Notes: generated by a model from the sequence alone, not told the origin. A stretch of 64,000 bases of DNA from Linnemannia schmuckeri (GCA_029449235.1 JANATG010000011.1:1890001-1954000), one strand, 5' to 3'. Counted from the first letter of the stretch, positions 9,640-24,187 are shown. Program-made: numbers and translations.

Positions 9640-12600
9640 ATGTTCAACAGGATCCTCATTCGGGTGGTCCACCTGCTGATGTTCATCCTCAACGCAGGGG
9701 TAAAATAAATCACACCTCTGACACAATGTACACTCTAGTCCACTTCAACTCAACACAATCTACTCCACTGAATCAAAGCAACACAACTTGACTACTGCTC
9801 CCCTAATTGTTTTGCCTTTTCCTCTGACACATACACACACGCATCCTCACTCTCTCTCTTTATCTAAAAACAAAATCGAACATGCTGTGAAGCACACTAG
9901 TTGTCTCAACTGACACCCACCTTTGTCTCTTTGTCACACACTCTCTTACTCCTCAAACATACATGTCCTTTATTCAACAATAGACATTAGCATGCCTTGT
10001 CGCCGAAATCAGTAAGGAGCAACAACATCTTGTTACGCTATCTCTTGACTGTTCATCGTTTATTTGTTTGTTTGTTCGCTTCCAAATGCAATTGGCAACT
10101 GTTGGATCGTTGCATCCCATCGATATATATTTCTTTGACTGACTCTCGTATCGTATCATCCTCTATCTCTCGCTCTCCTTTTTTGTTGTTTTTCCTTCTG
10201 CAAATTATTTAATTTCGTTCGTGATATCGTTTCGAATGGGCAAATAGTTACAACAAGCCATGTTGTCGACAGATACGACTTTACATGGTTCACCTACTAC
10301 ATCCTCGCCACTGGTAAGTTGTTGTTTTCTCTCCCTGCTCTTTCAGCCAACATCAAACAAGCAAGCAACCAAACGATCATCACACATCCTCCATCCCTCC
10401 CATCCCCTCCATCCCATCCCGAAAAGCTTAAATATTCAAAGCATCCAAACCCGCTCCAAAATATCGCTCTCATTTTTTATTTCCACTTTCTTCCCCTCTC
10501 CCACTCAATCACACTCTCCCTTCCCACTTCGACACATGTCTGTTTCTTTGTTGTTTTGTTTTTGTCTATTTCATTCCCTGTGAGGACAACCGCCACCCTT
10601 TTAACTGGTTGCAAAAAAGGAGGGAAGCGGCGAAAAAGAAAACGATGAGAGAGTTTTAGTGACACAAAGAGTTAACAATGGTGAGAAAATTCCTATCTGC
10701 GCCAAATAAACCACTCTGTTTCTTGTGTGGGCTGTTGCTTCATTCTTCATTTTTATGAACCAACTACTGTTCCAAAGGGCACTCTGGCCGTTCAACTTCA
10801 AATTCTCTTGCAATTACCTTCTTGAACGTATCTCTGGTTTTGGGATAGCGCTCTCGTTTTGCTCAATGGATTTGCCTTCCCTTTAGACCGCGCACGACTC
10901 GTTTGCTTGCCAAGGAAAGCAAAACGCGCCTTGATTGATTGCACGCACGCGGGTTATTATTTCCTTTGTGGCGATACTCTGCTCGAATGAGCTGAAAGCA
11001 AAAAAAAAAAAAAAGACGACAGTTCTTTTAGCCCTTTGCTCTTCAGCCAGCCACAATCGGACCTTCACTTTTTTCAAAAACTTTAGCCCTCGGTTTTTTA
11101 TCTGCTTTTTCATCCTGCACCAGCTACCACACTTATGTTGTACTACTTGGTGTTTGAGAGGGACGCCTTGCGTGTGTGCGGATGGACTCTTTTTTTAGAT
11201 TTCTTCTCTCCGGAAGTGGCCCGATCTCACCACATCTTTTTTTTTTTCACACTCTTTCTTGGTCTTTCTATTCTCCTATCTTTGAATTACCCGTATTCGT
11301 TGCCCTCGCCCCTATAACGCCTGCTTCGCACCCTAGTCTTTTTTTCATGCATCTCTTCCTATTTTTGCATATGCATTGCCTCATCAACTCACCAACTGTG
11401 TTGCCCTTTGCGATTCATCCAATAGCTGGACTGGGGACATTGTTGACCGCCCTGTGGCCCTTCCAGTCTAGAATATACGAGAATGGGCGCCCAATGGTTC
11501 AGGAGATTTTTTTCAACGGATTGATGACTGGCCTCTTTGGATTTGCAGGCGCCTGGCAACTCTACTTGACCTTTACCAATAACCTGTCGATGAGCAGGTT
11601 CTATCTCGGTGAAGGTGAAGGCTCACAGACAGGATTCCTCTGCCCGACCAACAACTATGACAACACAGTCCACTGTCGCCTCTGGCAGACCCAATTAGTC
11701 GGCTGCCTTGCTTGCACAGCTATCTTTGCAATTGTCACACTCGTCTGGATCGTGCTCTTCCGCCGTCGTCCTTTGGCGTTCAAAGATCTTCCCGAGTCGC
11801 TCAAGGAGAACGAGATGATCACGTCGCCCAGGATGGAAGAAGCCGCCAAGCGGGAGGAGGAACAGGATAGGCGAGAGGAAATCGCAGCTATTGCTGCAGA
11901 GGCTGAGAGAAGAGCTGCGTTGTCGCGTGTCAAGCCTCAGACAAGACCTACCCACCCTTACCAGCAACAGTCTCATCAACAATACCCCGTGAGTCGCGTT
12001 GCCGCACCTGCACACTTGCAACATCAGAACTCAGCCTCATACCTTAACCAAGGCTATGTAAGTCTTAATTTCATTCATTGGCCTTTTCTCATCGCTGCCG
12101 ATTTCGAATTTACGCGAGCATTTTACTCACAAGCTGTTTTGTCTTTCTACATTAGGACTCTCGCGAATCTCCTCTTCCTCAGAGCAGCTACAGCAACGAC
12201 GATGGCGAAACCTACTACAACAGCAACTACGCCCAGCAGCAGCAGGCGTACGAGATGTCCAACACCAACCAGCACGGGTACGGACGTCTCGGAGGTGCAA
12301 CGCCAGCAGCAGGACCTGGGCTCACCGTTCGTGCAGGAACACCTCTTGGAAACCCATACTCGGAAGATCCTCTCGCTCTTGCAGGCATGAATCTCGGTAT
12401 CAACACCACCACCACCAACAGCAACACCGGATACTATCCTGTGACCGCTCCTAGCACCTCTCAAATGCAACATGCCGCCGCCTACAATGACAACATCAAC
12501 AATAACGAGTATGCTTACGGAGAGTTCACCCCTGACGAGACCTTTGACGACCCATCCTCTCAGGAAGCGCAGGCACATCTGGCCTATGCCAATCAATTGC

Positions 12601-13271
12601 GGGAACAGCAACTGTATCATGAACAGATGGCTGAGGCCCTTCAGAAGCAGAAGCAGCAGAGAGCTGTGAAGCAGCAGCAACATTCGTATGATGAGAGCGG
12701 AGTGCCTCATTCAGGATCGACCACTAACTTTTACCCCGTGCCTAACTCGCACAGCTCCAGTATGCCACCGGTCTCGAACGGGTCTACCAACATTGTTGCT
12801 GGCGGAAACTCTACTTCAGGAGTAACGGCCGCACCACTTTCTCGACGCAGCGCTGACTTTGCCTCTGCTGCTGCATATACACGACCCCCCAATACATCTT
12901 CCAGCCTTCAACACTCTGGAATGATCACACCTGGCGGCTCCAACGTCAGTGGAACTCGGATTGCAGGAAGCCCACAGCTGTACGACGATACAGCAACTGT
13001 CCCCGACTCTCAATATTCGTACGACCGGTATAGGGCTGAAGTCCTCGGAGATCTCCGTCCTCCAAACACTCGGGCTGCAACTGCACCGGGAGCACCTCAG
13101 GAGTCGCCAGGAAGTGAGAGTTCAGGATACCATGACTACAAGGTCCAGGTGTCAAGCCCAGTGGCGGACCCAAATCGGATCTCGACCAGCAGTAGTAATG
13201 GTGCTGGATTCCGGACTCAAACTCAAGGATACGTGCCTCCTCCCACAAAGTCCAGGACCATGTGGTCATAA
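9640..13271 (+). CDS. MARVEL-like four-span membrane protein with long Gln/Ser-rich tail
   Basis: 633 residues from five exons: 9640-9699, 9984-10011, 10248-10313, 11426-12057 and 12156-13271. Joining them gives a continuous tetraspan domain. Span 1 runs through ILIRVVHLLMFILNAGTLAC and span 2 from FTWFTYYILATAGLGTLL to ALWPF. Span 3 includes FFNGLMTGLFGFAGAWQLYL, and span 4 VGCLACTAIFAIVTLVWIVL. The loop between spans 3 and 4 carries two Cys (FLCPTN, VHCRLW). This is the topology of fungal MARVEL/membrane-associating proteins of the plasma membrane and eisosomes. A charged, coiled-coil-prone helix rich in Glu/Arg/Ala follows (about residues 140-175), then about 440 disordered residues rich in Gln, Ser, Tyr and Thr, ending RTMWS. 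Intron 3 is long (1112 bases). Function is unknown; curvature or cell-polarity roles are plausible. AATAAA lies at 13417-13422. Confidence 0.85.
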
Positions 13272-13853
13272 CGCCCTTTTATCTAATGGATCGCTCCCTT
13301 TTCCTTGTCGGGATACAATGACAGATCTTTTGTTCCATTGTCGACGACTTTCACAGCTATATACTTTACCATCTTATCCCGTTACCCTAATAGACCCCCC
13401 TTTCCTGTTGTCACCCAATAAATATCATGCCCATACCCCCTTTTTTTTTCTTTTCATTCTTGAAGATCTGTTTCTTTCATTTATCCTTCCTTGCGCAGTT
13501 GTCGGGATATGTGTCGAGCAAAGAGGATGAAGTTAAGAATAATGATTGTGATGACATAGAGCGTTGGAGATGGCGAGGCCATATATTATTATGATACAAG
13601 TACGATGACGATTCGTCGAGTCCGTTTAGGGGGTTTTTTTTGCATATGATTATAGCCAAAAGGGTTCTTGGCGAAAAATCCATCATTTCATGTGTTCATT
13701 TGCTGCACGGAACGATTAACAATAAAAGAAGAAAAAAAATATTTGATAGCTGTGCATGAGAGCGCGAGTACACTAGAAACAACAAGATAATAGCTACATA
13801 AATACATTCCTTTCTCTTTTTATTATACTGTTCACACCGACAAAACTCCAACA
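13272..13853. other. Convergent 3' region
   Basis: Space between the convergent MARVEL-like and Furry genes. AATAAA at 13417-13422 serves the plus-strand gene. AT-rich, no gene seen. Confidence 0.65.
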
Positions 13854-16800
13854 CTACTTCTGTGACAAATAAACGTTAGGAACACCAACAAACTCCCCAG
13901 CCCCCAATCCACCAAGCCTAGAACTAACCCGCTCCATCACCCGCTTTGTAGCCGGAGAAGCAGGCGCCGATCCTGGCCGCGATCCAGTCCTCGACTCAGG
14001 CCTTGATCCAGGCCTCGAACCAGGTTGTGACTGTCCCGGAGTCGGCGTTGTCTGTCCATCCTTTCTCGATGCCCCATCTCCACCTCCTCCGGCAGTAGTA
14101 TTATCGACACTGCTCCGTGTAGAGGATCCTCCATAACCGTGGCCTTTGACATTCGTCGTCATCCCACCAGCACTACCAGCGCGATCAAAGCTATTCTCCC
14201 TTGTCCGTCCTTCATCGTCATAATAATCTTGATGGAAGGAATGGCTCTGGTGTGAGGAATAGTCGCCGTCGCTGTCGGTCGAGTAATCATCCTCATCGTC
14301 GTCATCGTCCGAAGACGACAACGACAAGTCGTCACAGCTAGCTCGAGTCCGGTGTCCACTCACAGTTCGACCATTGTTCCATCCTCCTGCCCCCGCACCT
14401 CCCGTTCCTGCACTGGACGCCATGATAGAACTCGAGTTACTCCCGTTATTACTACTAGGAGCACGATGACCCTGGTTCTGGTTGCCTCGGTTCCGCGCCA
14501 TCATGCTTGACGACTGAGAAATCTGACTGTTATTCAGTCCACTCATCGCACTAGACCCAGATCCAGACGAGCGCTGAGCCTGATGCCCCTGTCCAGGTGC
14601 CTGTAACCGAACACGATGTCCCGATCCTGATCCAGGGGCACCACGTCCCGCCCCAAATGAGCTGTTGGGGACCAACCCAGGAACAGGTGATCCCAATCGC
14701 AGCCCAACTCCAGGCTGACCTCCTTTATTCAAATCATCCTGTCCATCAGCAGCAAGGTCAGATCCAACGGTAGTGGCGCCACTGTTAAACGACGACGGTT
14801 CCATCAAGAACGACGACCGGATCGAAGAATACGACCGGTTAATCGACAAACTCTTGTTCAGGATCTCGGCCGCCATCAGCGTCGATTCTTCCTCATCGTC
14901 CTCAACAATCCTCTCGTGGTGAGGCGAAAAGAATGATCCAAACTCATCCCGACTGCCCTTGCTGCTGTGACGAGAATGTCGCTGGTGGCCACGACTGAAT
15001 CCGGGTCCGCTCACAGTCAAAGTCAGACCTTCTCCGCTCTTGACACCCCCGGTGGCGACGCCTGCTTCTCCTTGGAGGGACGGATCACTGACTCCTCCCA
15101 AGAGCGAATGTCGATAGCTCCACTGGTTATTCTGATCCGAGTAAGGCTGAGCTCCAAACGTCGTGCTGTCCCGCTTCCTGCCCTCGTTAAACCGTGCGCT
15201 CTCCGCAAAATGCTCCGTCAGGTCGTCCAACGCCGAGACCAAATGTCCGTACTGAACTTGGCTACCATTCATCTCGTCACTCCGATCAACACTGTACGCC
15301 GCACCGAAGGCAGAGTTGGAGTCCAGTCCGATATGCATACCATCCCTGTCGACAAAATCCATAGGCATACCTCCTGCGCCTATCGGGTACCCAAGCTGGG
15401 TCATCTCGTGCTCCGCTAAGAGCTCGACATCGGCACCCCAGTATCCAGTTCCAGTGCAGGTCAGGACCACAGCATTGACGTTGGCCCGGGTCATCTGCCA
15501 AAAGTGCTCTCGACGTGGCTCGGACCAGTTATCGGACAGAGATCGTCGCTCTAATCCAGTACCGCCGCCGAGAATACCTTTGGTCATGTCCTCAAAGTTC
15601 AGACCAGGGCTCTGAGCATCCAGGGGTACTCGGATCTTGAAGATTTCAGCTGATTGCTCCGACAAGTTCATCGCCGCGTCCAGAACCTCCAGCGCCTCGG
15701 TCGCGTACTCGGCCTGGAGAAGCAAGCGCAACAGGGGCATCACTAACTCGGGACCAATCTCCAGAAACTCAATCCTGGTCGTGTCAACTAGCGGCAGGAG
15801 CAACTTGAGACATTTGAGCGACTTGTGCTTGTAGAGTCCAGGGCTGTTGTAGAGCAACCGTATAAAGAACAAGATCATCTCTGCCTGAAGTTCTGGAATA
15901 AACAGATCACGCAAGAGGACTGCAATCTGTCGCCAGAAATCGTCCTTGGTTCGGAACCGCTGCTTGGAGTAGGCACCCAGGAGATGGATAATGTTATGGT
16001 ATCCGTCTCGCTCAGCAATCATCGAAATGTCTTGCGCCCACTGCATACAGTTGTCGTTGATGTCCTTGGTCTCGAGACCTTCAGCCAGGAGGGGCAGAAC
16101 TCCTAAGAACAAAAAGACGACGCGATGCTCTGAGGGATCAATCAACGCGTTCTCGGAGACAAACATGATCCTCCGCAAGAGTCTTAACGAGATCTGTTCA
16201 GTGTTGACTGATCGAAGACCCTTGAGAAGCAACGGCTGGATTCCCATGAAGGCGCTGTCCCACTGCTCGGGAAAGTACGAAAGCAGGAACTCGAGTGTCG
16301 GTGGGTCCATGAGATCCAGACTATTGGTGACCGTCTCCAGAATCTTTAGACCCTCCAGATACTCCTGGTCATGACCCGTGTACAGACAGGCAATCGATCC
16401 CCAAAAGATCTGAGGGAATTGCATCATCCGCACAGAATCAAACCGCTCGATAATCGACTGCAGCGAGATCAGAATCTCCATCGCAAATGCCTGGATCTCC
16501 TGACTCTTGTCGGCAATCGTATTGGACAAACGAGCAAGCATGTCGGCCAACATGTGCTGATTGAAGCTGGGCGCTAGGGCTCGAAAAATCTGAAAGGAGC
16601 GACAGGCAATATGGCGTACGGGACAGGCTGTGGCCCATTGAAGAGCCGTCTCACCCCACTGTTGCCGGATTTCAACTTCGGACGCCTGGAATACTTGAAC
16701 GGACCGATAGACCAAGGACTCGAGCTCCGGAGAGTCGCGGGTGTTGAGTGTGATAATGTCATCATAGGCCCAGAGTGGTTTTCCTTCCTTGGCGTTCAAA

Positions 16801-19800
16801 AAGTCAACGAGTTCATTCGACTGGTCGATAATCTCCAGGCTGCGCGATTCACGGATGATAATCGAGTGGATCAAGTGGACCAGGAGGGATCGGGTCTGGT
16901 CGCAAATCAAAGCTGTGTAGTGGTCCAGCTGAACGAATAGTGCCTGAAGAAGCAATGGCAGATGTCGACGGAGATCGGCTCCTGCCTCAACAGCAAGGTC
17001 GACCAACAGAACGGTCGCCAACTGGCCTCGCGAGAATGCTGGTCTCTTCTCTCGGCCATTGATCAGACTGTCGAGATTGGCGAGGAAGAACTCGGAGACA
17101 AAGGGCGGTTGAATGTGGTTCCGCTCTTGCTTTAACTTAGGAACCATCGCTCTCGGGGAGATCTCGCTGATCAGGATATCGACCATCCTCGAACAGGCCG
17201 AAGTGCGACCCAAGAAGACAATGACCTTCTTGGCAGGGTGCACAAACTCTGGGTTACGCTTTTCCAGACCAAGATCCAGCAAGAACACAATGATGGGCCG
17301 AATGTTGGCAAAGTTGTCACCGGCCACCAACTGCACCCACAGATTCTCGACCTCCTTGACATGATCATCTCCGTACTTGACTGTCAAGTAGAACAAGTTC
17401 GTCAGGACCACAAAGGACGTCAAGCTCAGCTCGTCGTCCTCGTCCACCACCAACTCGACGTTTCCAAGCCAGGGAGCAATGTAGTAGAGCATCTCGCCGC
17501 GCCAGACCGTCCGGACCAAATCAAAGCGCATCATCGCCTCCGACAACAGCGAATACGTCTGTTCCGCCTGGTCCTGAGCAAGGCGAGCCGAAAGTACATA
17601 CTGTGCCTGTCGGTAAATGGTGGGCAGCTTGTTGACAATTCCAATCTCGTATTCACCCGCGCAAGTGTCGGTCAAGTAACGGGCCTCAACGACCTTCAGC
17701 AGCTTGATGGCCAGCGTTCTAATGTGGATGTTGGAATCGCCACACTTGAACAAAGCCAGACTGAGCATCTGGTGGACTTGACAAGGGTACGATTCGATCC
17801 GCAAGATGATGTCGACCAGTGCTGTAAAGTGGCCCTGAATGAACTTTTGAGACATGTCTCCTGCGTAGCACTGGTTCAGGGCGTCCTCCAGCAAATCACC
17901 ACGGTCCTGGTTGTGAATCAACAATGCCTCTAACGCGCTCCTATTGAACGATAACAATGTCAGCACTGAAATATAAAGGATATCAAGGAAGTTTAAGTAT
18001 GTAAAAAGTAGTCTGCATGAAAAAGGAACACTTACTGCGCGATGGTGTGCAATCTCTCATCAGGACTGCGGAAGACGCTCTCGATCCATCTAAAGACTTC
18101 CTCAATGTTGAAGCAGGCTCTTGGCCGATCAGGCCGCTGATTTGAAGCCATGTTATTGATAGGCCCTTGCTAATAACAAAAAAAATTCGCGTCAGTCAGT
18201 TTCCTAGCATTGAATACATAACGTTCAGGCAAAAATACACGCATCACTTACGCAAAGGGAGGCCATGGCACGAAGGGCTGCCATCTCGAGGTCAAACTTC
18301 TCTTCCATTTGTATCTCATTGCTAGGATCATGACCAAACCAGATCGAGCGGTTGTCGCTGTCCCGGATAAAAGTGCTTGGACCGTGTCCACACCAATCGC
18401 CAAAGAGCTTGAAGAGCGAGAGACGGTACTCAAAGGGGACAATAGTCTCGGGGTTGCCGATCTGCGAGACGCCGTTGTACGAATGGCAGACAAACCCGCA
18501 AAAGTGTGTTCGCAACTTGACAAACTCCCACTCCTGCTTGACTTCCGTGTCAAGAAGAAAGTTGGTTGTTTCACGGACATAGCCTTTCAGACTAGATGTG
18601 ATCAAGTCGTCGTGAACTAAGGCGGGGCTCCTGAGCAAGGGCGCAGTGAGGTCAAAGATATGAGCAATCTCGGCGCGAAGTCGATCAATCTTCTTGTTGC
18701 GTTTGCCATTGTAGGGCGGCTTGATGCCGTTCTTGGACCGAAAATCGTCATGGATCGAAAAGAGCAGTGGCTGGATATCCTCCAGCATAGCCTTGTAGAT
18801 GTGGACATTAATCCTTCCCAAAGATGCGACGACTGATTCCCGAATGGAGTGACGATCGCTGTACAAGAGTGGCAAGATAAGTCGGAAGAGATCCCGCGCA
18901 CAGGTGATCTTTTCGGTTGGGGCTGACTTTTTCCGTCCATGTCCTGGAGCCGCGGGCGACTGATGCTCGTGCCGGACCATTGTCGAGCACACAAAGATCA
19001 AATATGTCCGCCATTGCTCGACCATCTCCTCTGTTGCCACCTGAGTGGTCTTGATCGAAAACTTGGAGGCCAGGGTGCTGTTGAGCGCCAAGTCAGTCGT
19101 AGTCATGATGGCGGGATACAGAATCATCAGACGTCGGCTGACAGTGTCCAGGCATGGTTCGCAAAGTCCTGGGAAAAAATGGAAGATCTTGGTCACCAGG
19201 AGAGGAAAGCAGGACCGCCAGATCCCGACGTCGACAGTGTGCTCACTTCCTGCAAGAAGGGAGAACACCTCGCCCGATCCCTTTTGGTGGTGGATCTGCA
19301 GTCGGATAAGTTCATGCAAGGCCAAAGGACAGTCCTTGAGGGCGTTTCCGCTCTCATCCACTTGCAGAAGCTCTTGAACAGCATTTTGCAGTAGGTGGTA
19401 GACTCTCGTAATCTCCAGACGCGGTCGAACAGAAACACTCGCTGGCATAACAGGCTCCTTGTTGGGGTCCGTGCTTGCAGCTGCAGGTTGCGACTCTGGA
19501 CGGTCAAAGGAGGCAGCAAGCTTCAAAATCGAGACAGCGTATCGACGGATGATTGGAGATGGACTGCAGAGGAACAGCAGACCATTCTCCTCTGTTGTGT
19601 GCAACTGAGTGGCCAAGTTCACTTCAGGAGCAAAGGACGAGAATGAGCGCGAGCCCTCAGTGGAGGTAGCTGGACTGGACATGGGGGCGGATGAGGTATT
19701 AGCAGGTCCATCGTTGGATGTGGTGCTGTTGGCACTGTTCGATTCGCGTTCCTGTTGAGCCTGGGTGCGAGTGTCTTGAATCCAGGCCTCTAAGATTTGG

Positions 19801-22800
19801 ATGTAGATGCCCAAGAGTCCAGTCTCCGCAGGTGTTCCTGATCCCGGGACAGAGAGTCCTGCCAACAACTCTGACAGACGATCCTCCACAGTGCAGACGA
19901 ACGCAGAGTATCCAGCCACAACCATTTGCGAGTTGCATTGTTTGGCTATTCGGACAAGTGCTGCTGCAGAGGCTTTTCGTAGCTCGGGGTCCACGTGGGC
20001 GGTATACCGGCAGAGCATTTCGATGATCCTCTGCAGATGGATTCCTGATGGCATGCAACGAGGTAGACAAGTCACCCAAGCTGTCATGAGGTCAAAGTAC
20101 ACCTGTTTTTCGCGGTTATACGAGACCGCAAATGTCGAATACTGATGGACCATCGACGCACCACCATCTCCAGTCGCCGTCGCCATGAGTGCCGCTGCCG
20201 AGAACATGCTTCTTGCGGTTGTGTACTTTTCCTCTAAGATGGTTGTTTGGCCATAGTTGCGGTCACAGACAATGGCGATCTTTCCGAGGACAGCAATCAT
20301 CTGATCGTATGTATCCCGCATTCCTGCCCGGTTGATAACACTCGGCTCCAAAATGTCGGATGCGGTGTCGGAATCAGAGACTACGTTGACGGCATCCCCG
20401 GCTGTAGGGAATGGTGGACGGTTGCCCGTCTTGTCGAGGTCTGCCAAAATCAGCATGAATGCTCTTACGGCGATGGTCATCCGCTCAGGTGAAATCATAT
20501 CCATGGTGAGATTGGTGTAGATGACATTGGAGAATGACTCCAAGTTCATCAGTAAGAAGATGATGGACCGTGTTGCATAGTCAGGTTGGCGAGCTCCGAT
20601 AAAATGGATGAAGCGGACGTAATGGCCCAGCGATCCGTCCAGCATAGCAGACGACCTCCGATGGGATGGGAAGAGCGCTTTGACAATGTCGTCTAGTTTT
20701 CTGTACGTCGTGTTGGTTTCATCAGAGCAGCGGAAAAGGAAGACCCAGAGAAGCTGGGACGCGCACGTCAACGCAATCTGGCGCATAACCTTGTCCTTGA
20801 ACTTTTCCCGGCAGGCGTCGAATATGGATTGCCAGTGCTTCATAAAAAAGTCCTTCTTGCTGACACACAGAAGCATTGTGACAAGTGGGAAGGCCACTTG
20901 GACATGCCTTGGCTTGTTGATCATCTTGCGTGCTTTGGGGAAGATGAGCTCTACAGTCTTGGACCAGTTGGGGTGGTTCACCTCAGCCAACGCCACCTAT
21001 ATTGTGAATGCAAGCCAGCGATTAGAATTCTTCAAAATGCCGATTTGTTTTTATCCAAACTTTTAATCTGTCCTGTTTGTTGTCATTTTTACCTTGGCAA
21101 CAGGAGTCAGAAGCTGGACAAAGAGCTCGGCATATGCATGTTTGATTCTGATCCCGCGTGCCAATTTGAAGAATCCTGCACAACTCTGAAGGAAATCTGC
21201 AGTGTCGTCAAGGCAGTCCATTGGGTATAGCTACAATAAGAGGGAAAGACGAAATACCTGTCAGACATCTTTCCTGTCATGAATCCTATTCTCGAGTATC
21301 CAGTCATATTGTGCGTGTACCTTCAAGTTGAGATAGCGCATGCCACGGATGAGCATCTCCATGCGAAGCTCCACCTCCTTGTCCTTAACAGGTGCTCCTG
21401 TCTTGTATTTCTCCAGCTCAGCGATGAATCGATCACTGACAGTAGCAAAGCGCACATTCGAGAGAGATCCCATGAGCTCCACCAGCGCGTTCATGTTGGC
21501 CGTCCGGTTCGCCGACCTCTGAACAAATTCACTAATAAGTAATACAAGAGGCGTTAGTTTCGAAATATAAACGCTAAATCAACTGGCTTTAATCATGCAA
21601 CAAGAGTGCCTTACGGATCTACAGTCTCGAGCTGACTAAAGACAATTTCTTCCAGACGGAACCCAAGCTCATCTGGAAGAGTGTCCTTTTGCACCTGACT
21701 GACGATCTCGATCAACGATCGCGACATAATAAACAGCGAGACGACCTAATTAATGCATGCGGAGAAAATTATCGGTTAGTTAGTTGGGTCAATATCAGCT
21801 CGACAGGATGGAGACATTCAGGGGGTGCATAAACAACCTGTCAACGTACAGATTTCCTCTCTTTGATAACGGTCTTTGGGTCCCTGAACTTGAAGTTGAC
21901 GGACCAATCCCCTCTAAAATGCATCGGAAAAGATGACAAGAGCACATGGTATGGGTCAGGGTTAGTATTAGGTAATCTTCGGGCGTACGTGTACAACATA
22001 GGTGTGGACTGTGTTGAGCACATAAATAAAATGCGCGAGCTTACGAAGTCGACTTTGCATTGTCATCCAAGGATTCGATCTTGCTTTTGCGCCATAGCAT
22101 CACACAGTCGATCACAGGCTTGGGTCGATGCCGTGCAACTGAACCTAGAGATGCCAAGAGCTTGTCGAACTTTGGATCAACGCCGTGCTTGAGTGGCGAC
22201 AAGATATCGGGTTCTGAGTCTTGCTGCAGTGTGAGAGAGCGCGAACAACGTGCAAAAATAAAATTTCAATGGGTTAAAATTAGGGTGCAATGCAAGCCTC
22301 CTTGAACAAATCGCATTTGATTATTTGTTTCCAATCTGTGTTTCGATGTGTTTGAGAATGTTGCGTGTCAAATGAACACAGCGTGTGTTCACACGAAAAA
22401 AAAAAACTCCGTACCAGCGGGATCTGCACCATGGCATTGAGTTTGGCCTCGGCCATCTTGACAAACTGCGTGAATAGCATCTTGAGGGCAAACTCGGAGG
22501 GTGTTTGAAGTTGATGGGGCATCAGCGACATGCCCTGCTGTTGTTGCTGTTGGAGTAGCTGGAGATCATGTGGTGGCGGAGGCGGGGGAAGGGAGTGTCC
22601 TGGTTGAGCGACGTCGTGTTGGAGCTGGTAATGATAGGCCGGCATATGATGCATCATGCCAGGAAGCTCAGTCGCAGTTCCAATGCTGTCCTGGCTCTGG
22701 CTGTGGCTATGACTGCTCCTTTGCAAACTCTGAGCCTGCAGCAGTCCATTCTGTAGCTGGAGAAGGGCATCCTGGTTCGGTGGTTCACCATGGATGTTAT

Positions 22801-23323
22801 CTTTGGATCCAACTAAGGAGTAAGGCGACCTCGGGGTATGTGCTCCGTCTCGAAACTGGCCTCCGCCGCCGCCCAGATTGATCGAGAACGGCTGTGAGTT
22901 TTGCTGGTGCTGTAGTTGGTGTTGTTGTTGTTGCTGGAGGTGCTGCTGCTGTAATTGTTGCTGGGCGGAGAGTGCATAGGATGAGGTGGGCTGGTTGAAG
23001 TAGTCTAAAGGTTGTTGGGGTTGCTGGAACTGTGCCATTTGGTTGATGACGGGTGATGACGCGCCTGTTGGGAGAGAGTCCTGTAGCTGTGGTTGTGGTT
23101 CAAATGGAGCGGGAGTTGCGACTCGAGGGGTGGATGGGAACTTCCATTCATTGAGAGCGGGACGATGACCTGACCCTACGTTGGCAGCGTTTGCAGACGG
23201 TCCGGTCGAGGAGCCCTGGAGACTTGACCCTCCACTGTGTGGGTCTCTTCGAGTGTCATTGCTGGTGTTATTATTGCTGTTGTTGCTGCTGTTGTTGTTG
23301 CTGTTGTCTCCATTGTGTGCCAT
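13854..23323 (-). CDS. TAO3: Furry/Tao3 (Pag1/Mor2) cell-morphogenesis scaffold
   Basis: Giant HEAT/armadillo-like scaffold of the RAM/MOR pathway, which binds and activates NDR-family kinases (Cbk1/Orb6) to control polarity and cell separation. It has 2865 residues in nine exons: 23323-22415, 22223-22045, 21913-21850, 21745-21615, 21531-21321, 21230-21093, 20996-18252, 18169-18036 and 17940-13854; the total closes in frame. The first 300 residues are disordered (poly-Asn, poly-Gln, Pro). The conserved Furry N-terminal domain starts near residue 285 (FALKMLFTQFVKMAEAKLNA) and includes VIDCVMLWRKSK and DELGFRLEEIVFSQLETVDP. It continues through the central region to about residue 2200. The last 500 residues are Ser/Gly-rich with an acidic patch (SSSDDDDDEDD) and GSRPGSRPESR repeats. 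The motif HSRHSS near the tail fits the HxRxxS NDR-kinase consensus. Gene length and order of conserved blocks match fungal Tao3/Mor2. Confidence 0.95.
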
Positions 23324-24157
23324 GTGATTAAGGATTAAGGGAAGTATAAAAAGTAGGTGATTTTAGGTAAGGAATGGATGTAAATGTGAACAAAAAGAAA
23401 AGAGAGTTGGGTTTTGAGAAGAAGTAAGGAAGAAAAAGGGAAGGAAGGGCGGTAAAAAAACGATAAAATGGAAAGGGGAGAGCGGGAAACGAAAAGGCAA
23501 GGGGGGAAGAAGAGACACACGCTTCATACAGAGTTACAGGCGCACACAGACACAGGCAGACACACACAGTAAATGAACATTTTGCTTGTGTATAGATCGG
23601 AAGGCAGGGAACAGGACCAATTCGACTGCAAGCAATTGGACTGGGGCACTCTCAATGACAGGATAGGGGGAGAACAATGGAATTGATAGGGACAAAAAGC
23701 GACAGTCGATAGGGACAAAAGGATAAGGCAAACATGAGCTATTGACTGGTAAGAGGATAACAAAAAAAAGCAGTTGAAGGAAGATCATAGGACAGGCAAA
23801 TGGAAACAAAAAAAAAGGAAAGCAAAAGCAACAGATGAGAAGAGGGTGTCCGCGGGAAGAGATTAGGCCAATGCTATCTGAGCAGAGAGAAATGTCGATG
23901 GGCATAGAAGTAGATCAAGGATAAGAGACAGTCAAGTAGTTTGCCAGCCAAGCAACAAACAAATGAAAATGAAGGAGGGTCACCAGGCTGGATGCCTTGC
24001 TTGGATCAAAAAGAGATTAAGACTAGGGAAGCCATTGAAGTGGAAGGCACCAATTGACATGCTGGTAGTTAATGCAGTGTGGCTTCTGTTTACGCTACGC
24101 GCATCTGCTAGATGCACAAATGCAGCATATCCACCGATCAAAGTATCCCTTCCTGCC

Positions 24158-24187
24158 GTTTCGCACCTGGTCGTTTCGCACCTGGTC
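24158..24187. repeat. 15-bp tandem duplication
   Basis: GTTTCGCACCTGGTC occurs twice head-to-tail (24158-24172 and 24173-24187), with a third partial copy after it. It lies in otherwise unremarkable intergenic DNA. Confidence 0.9.

Noticed and set aside
11176..11425. Upstream extension of the MARVEL-like exon 4 frame
   Set aside because: It is intron sequence. Using the acceptor at 11425 joins in frame to exon 3 and completes membrane span 2.
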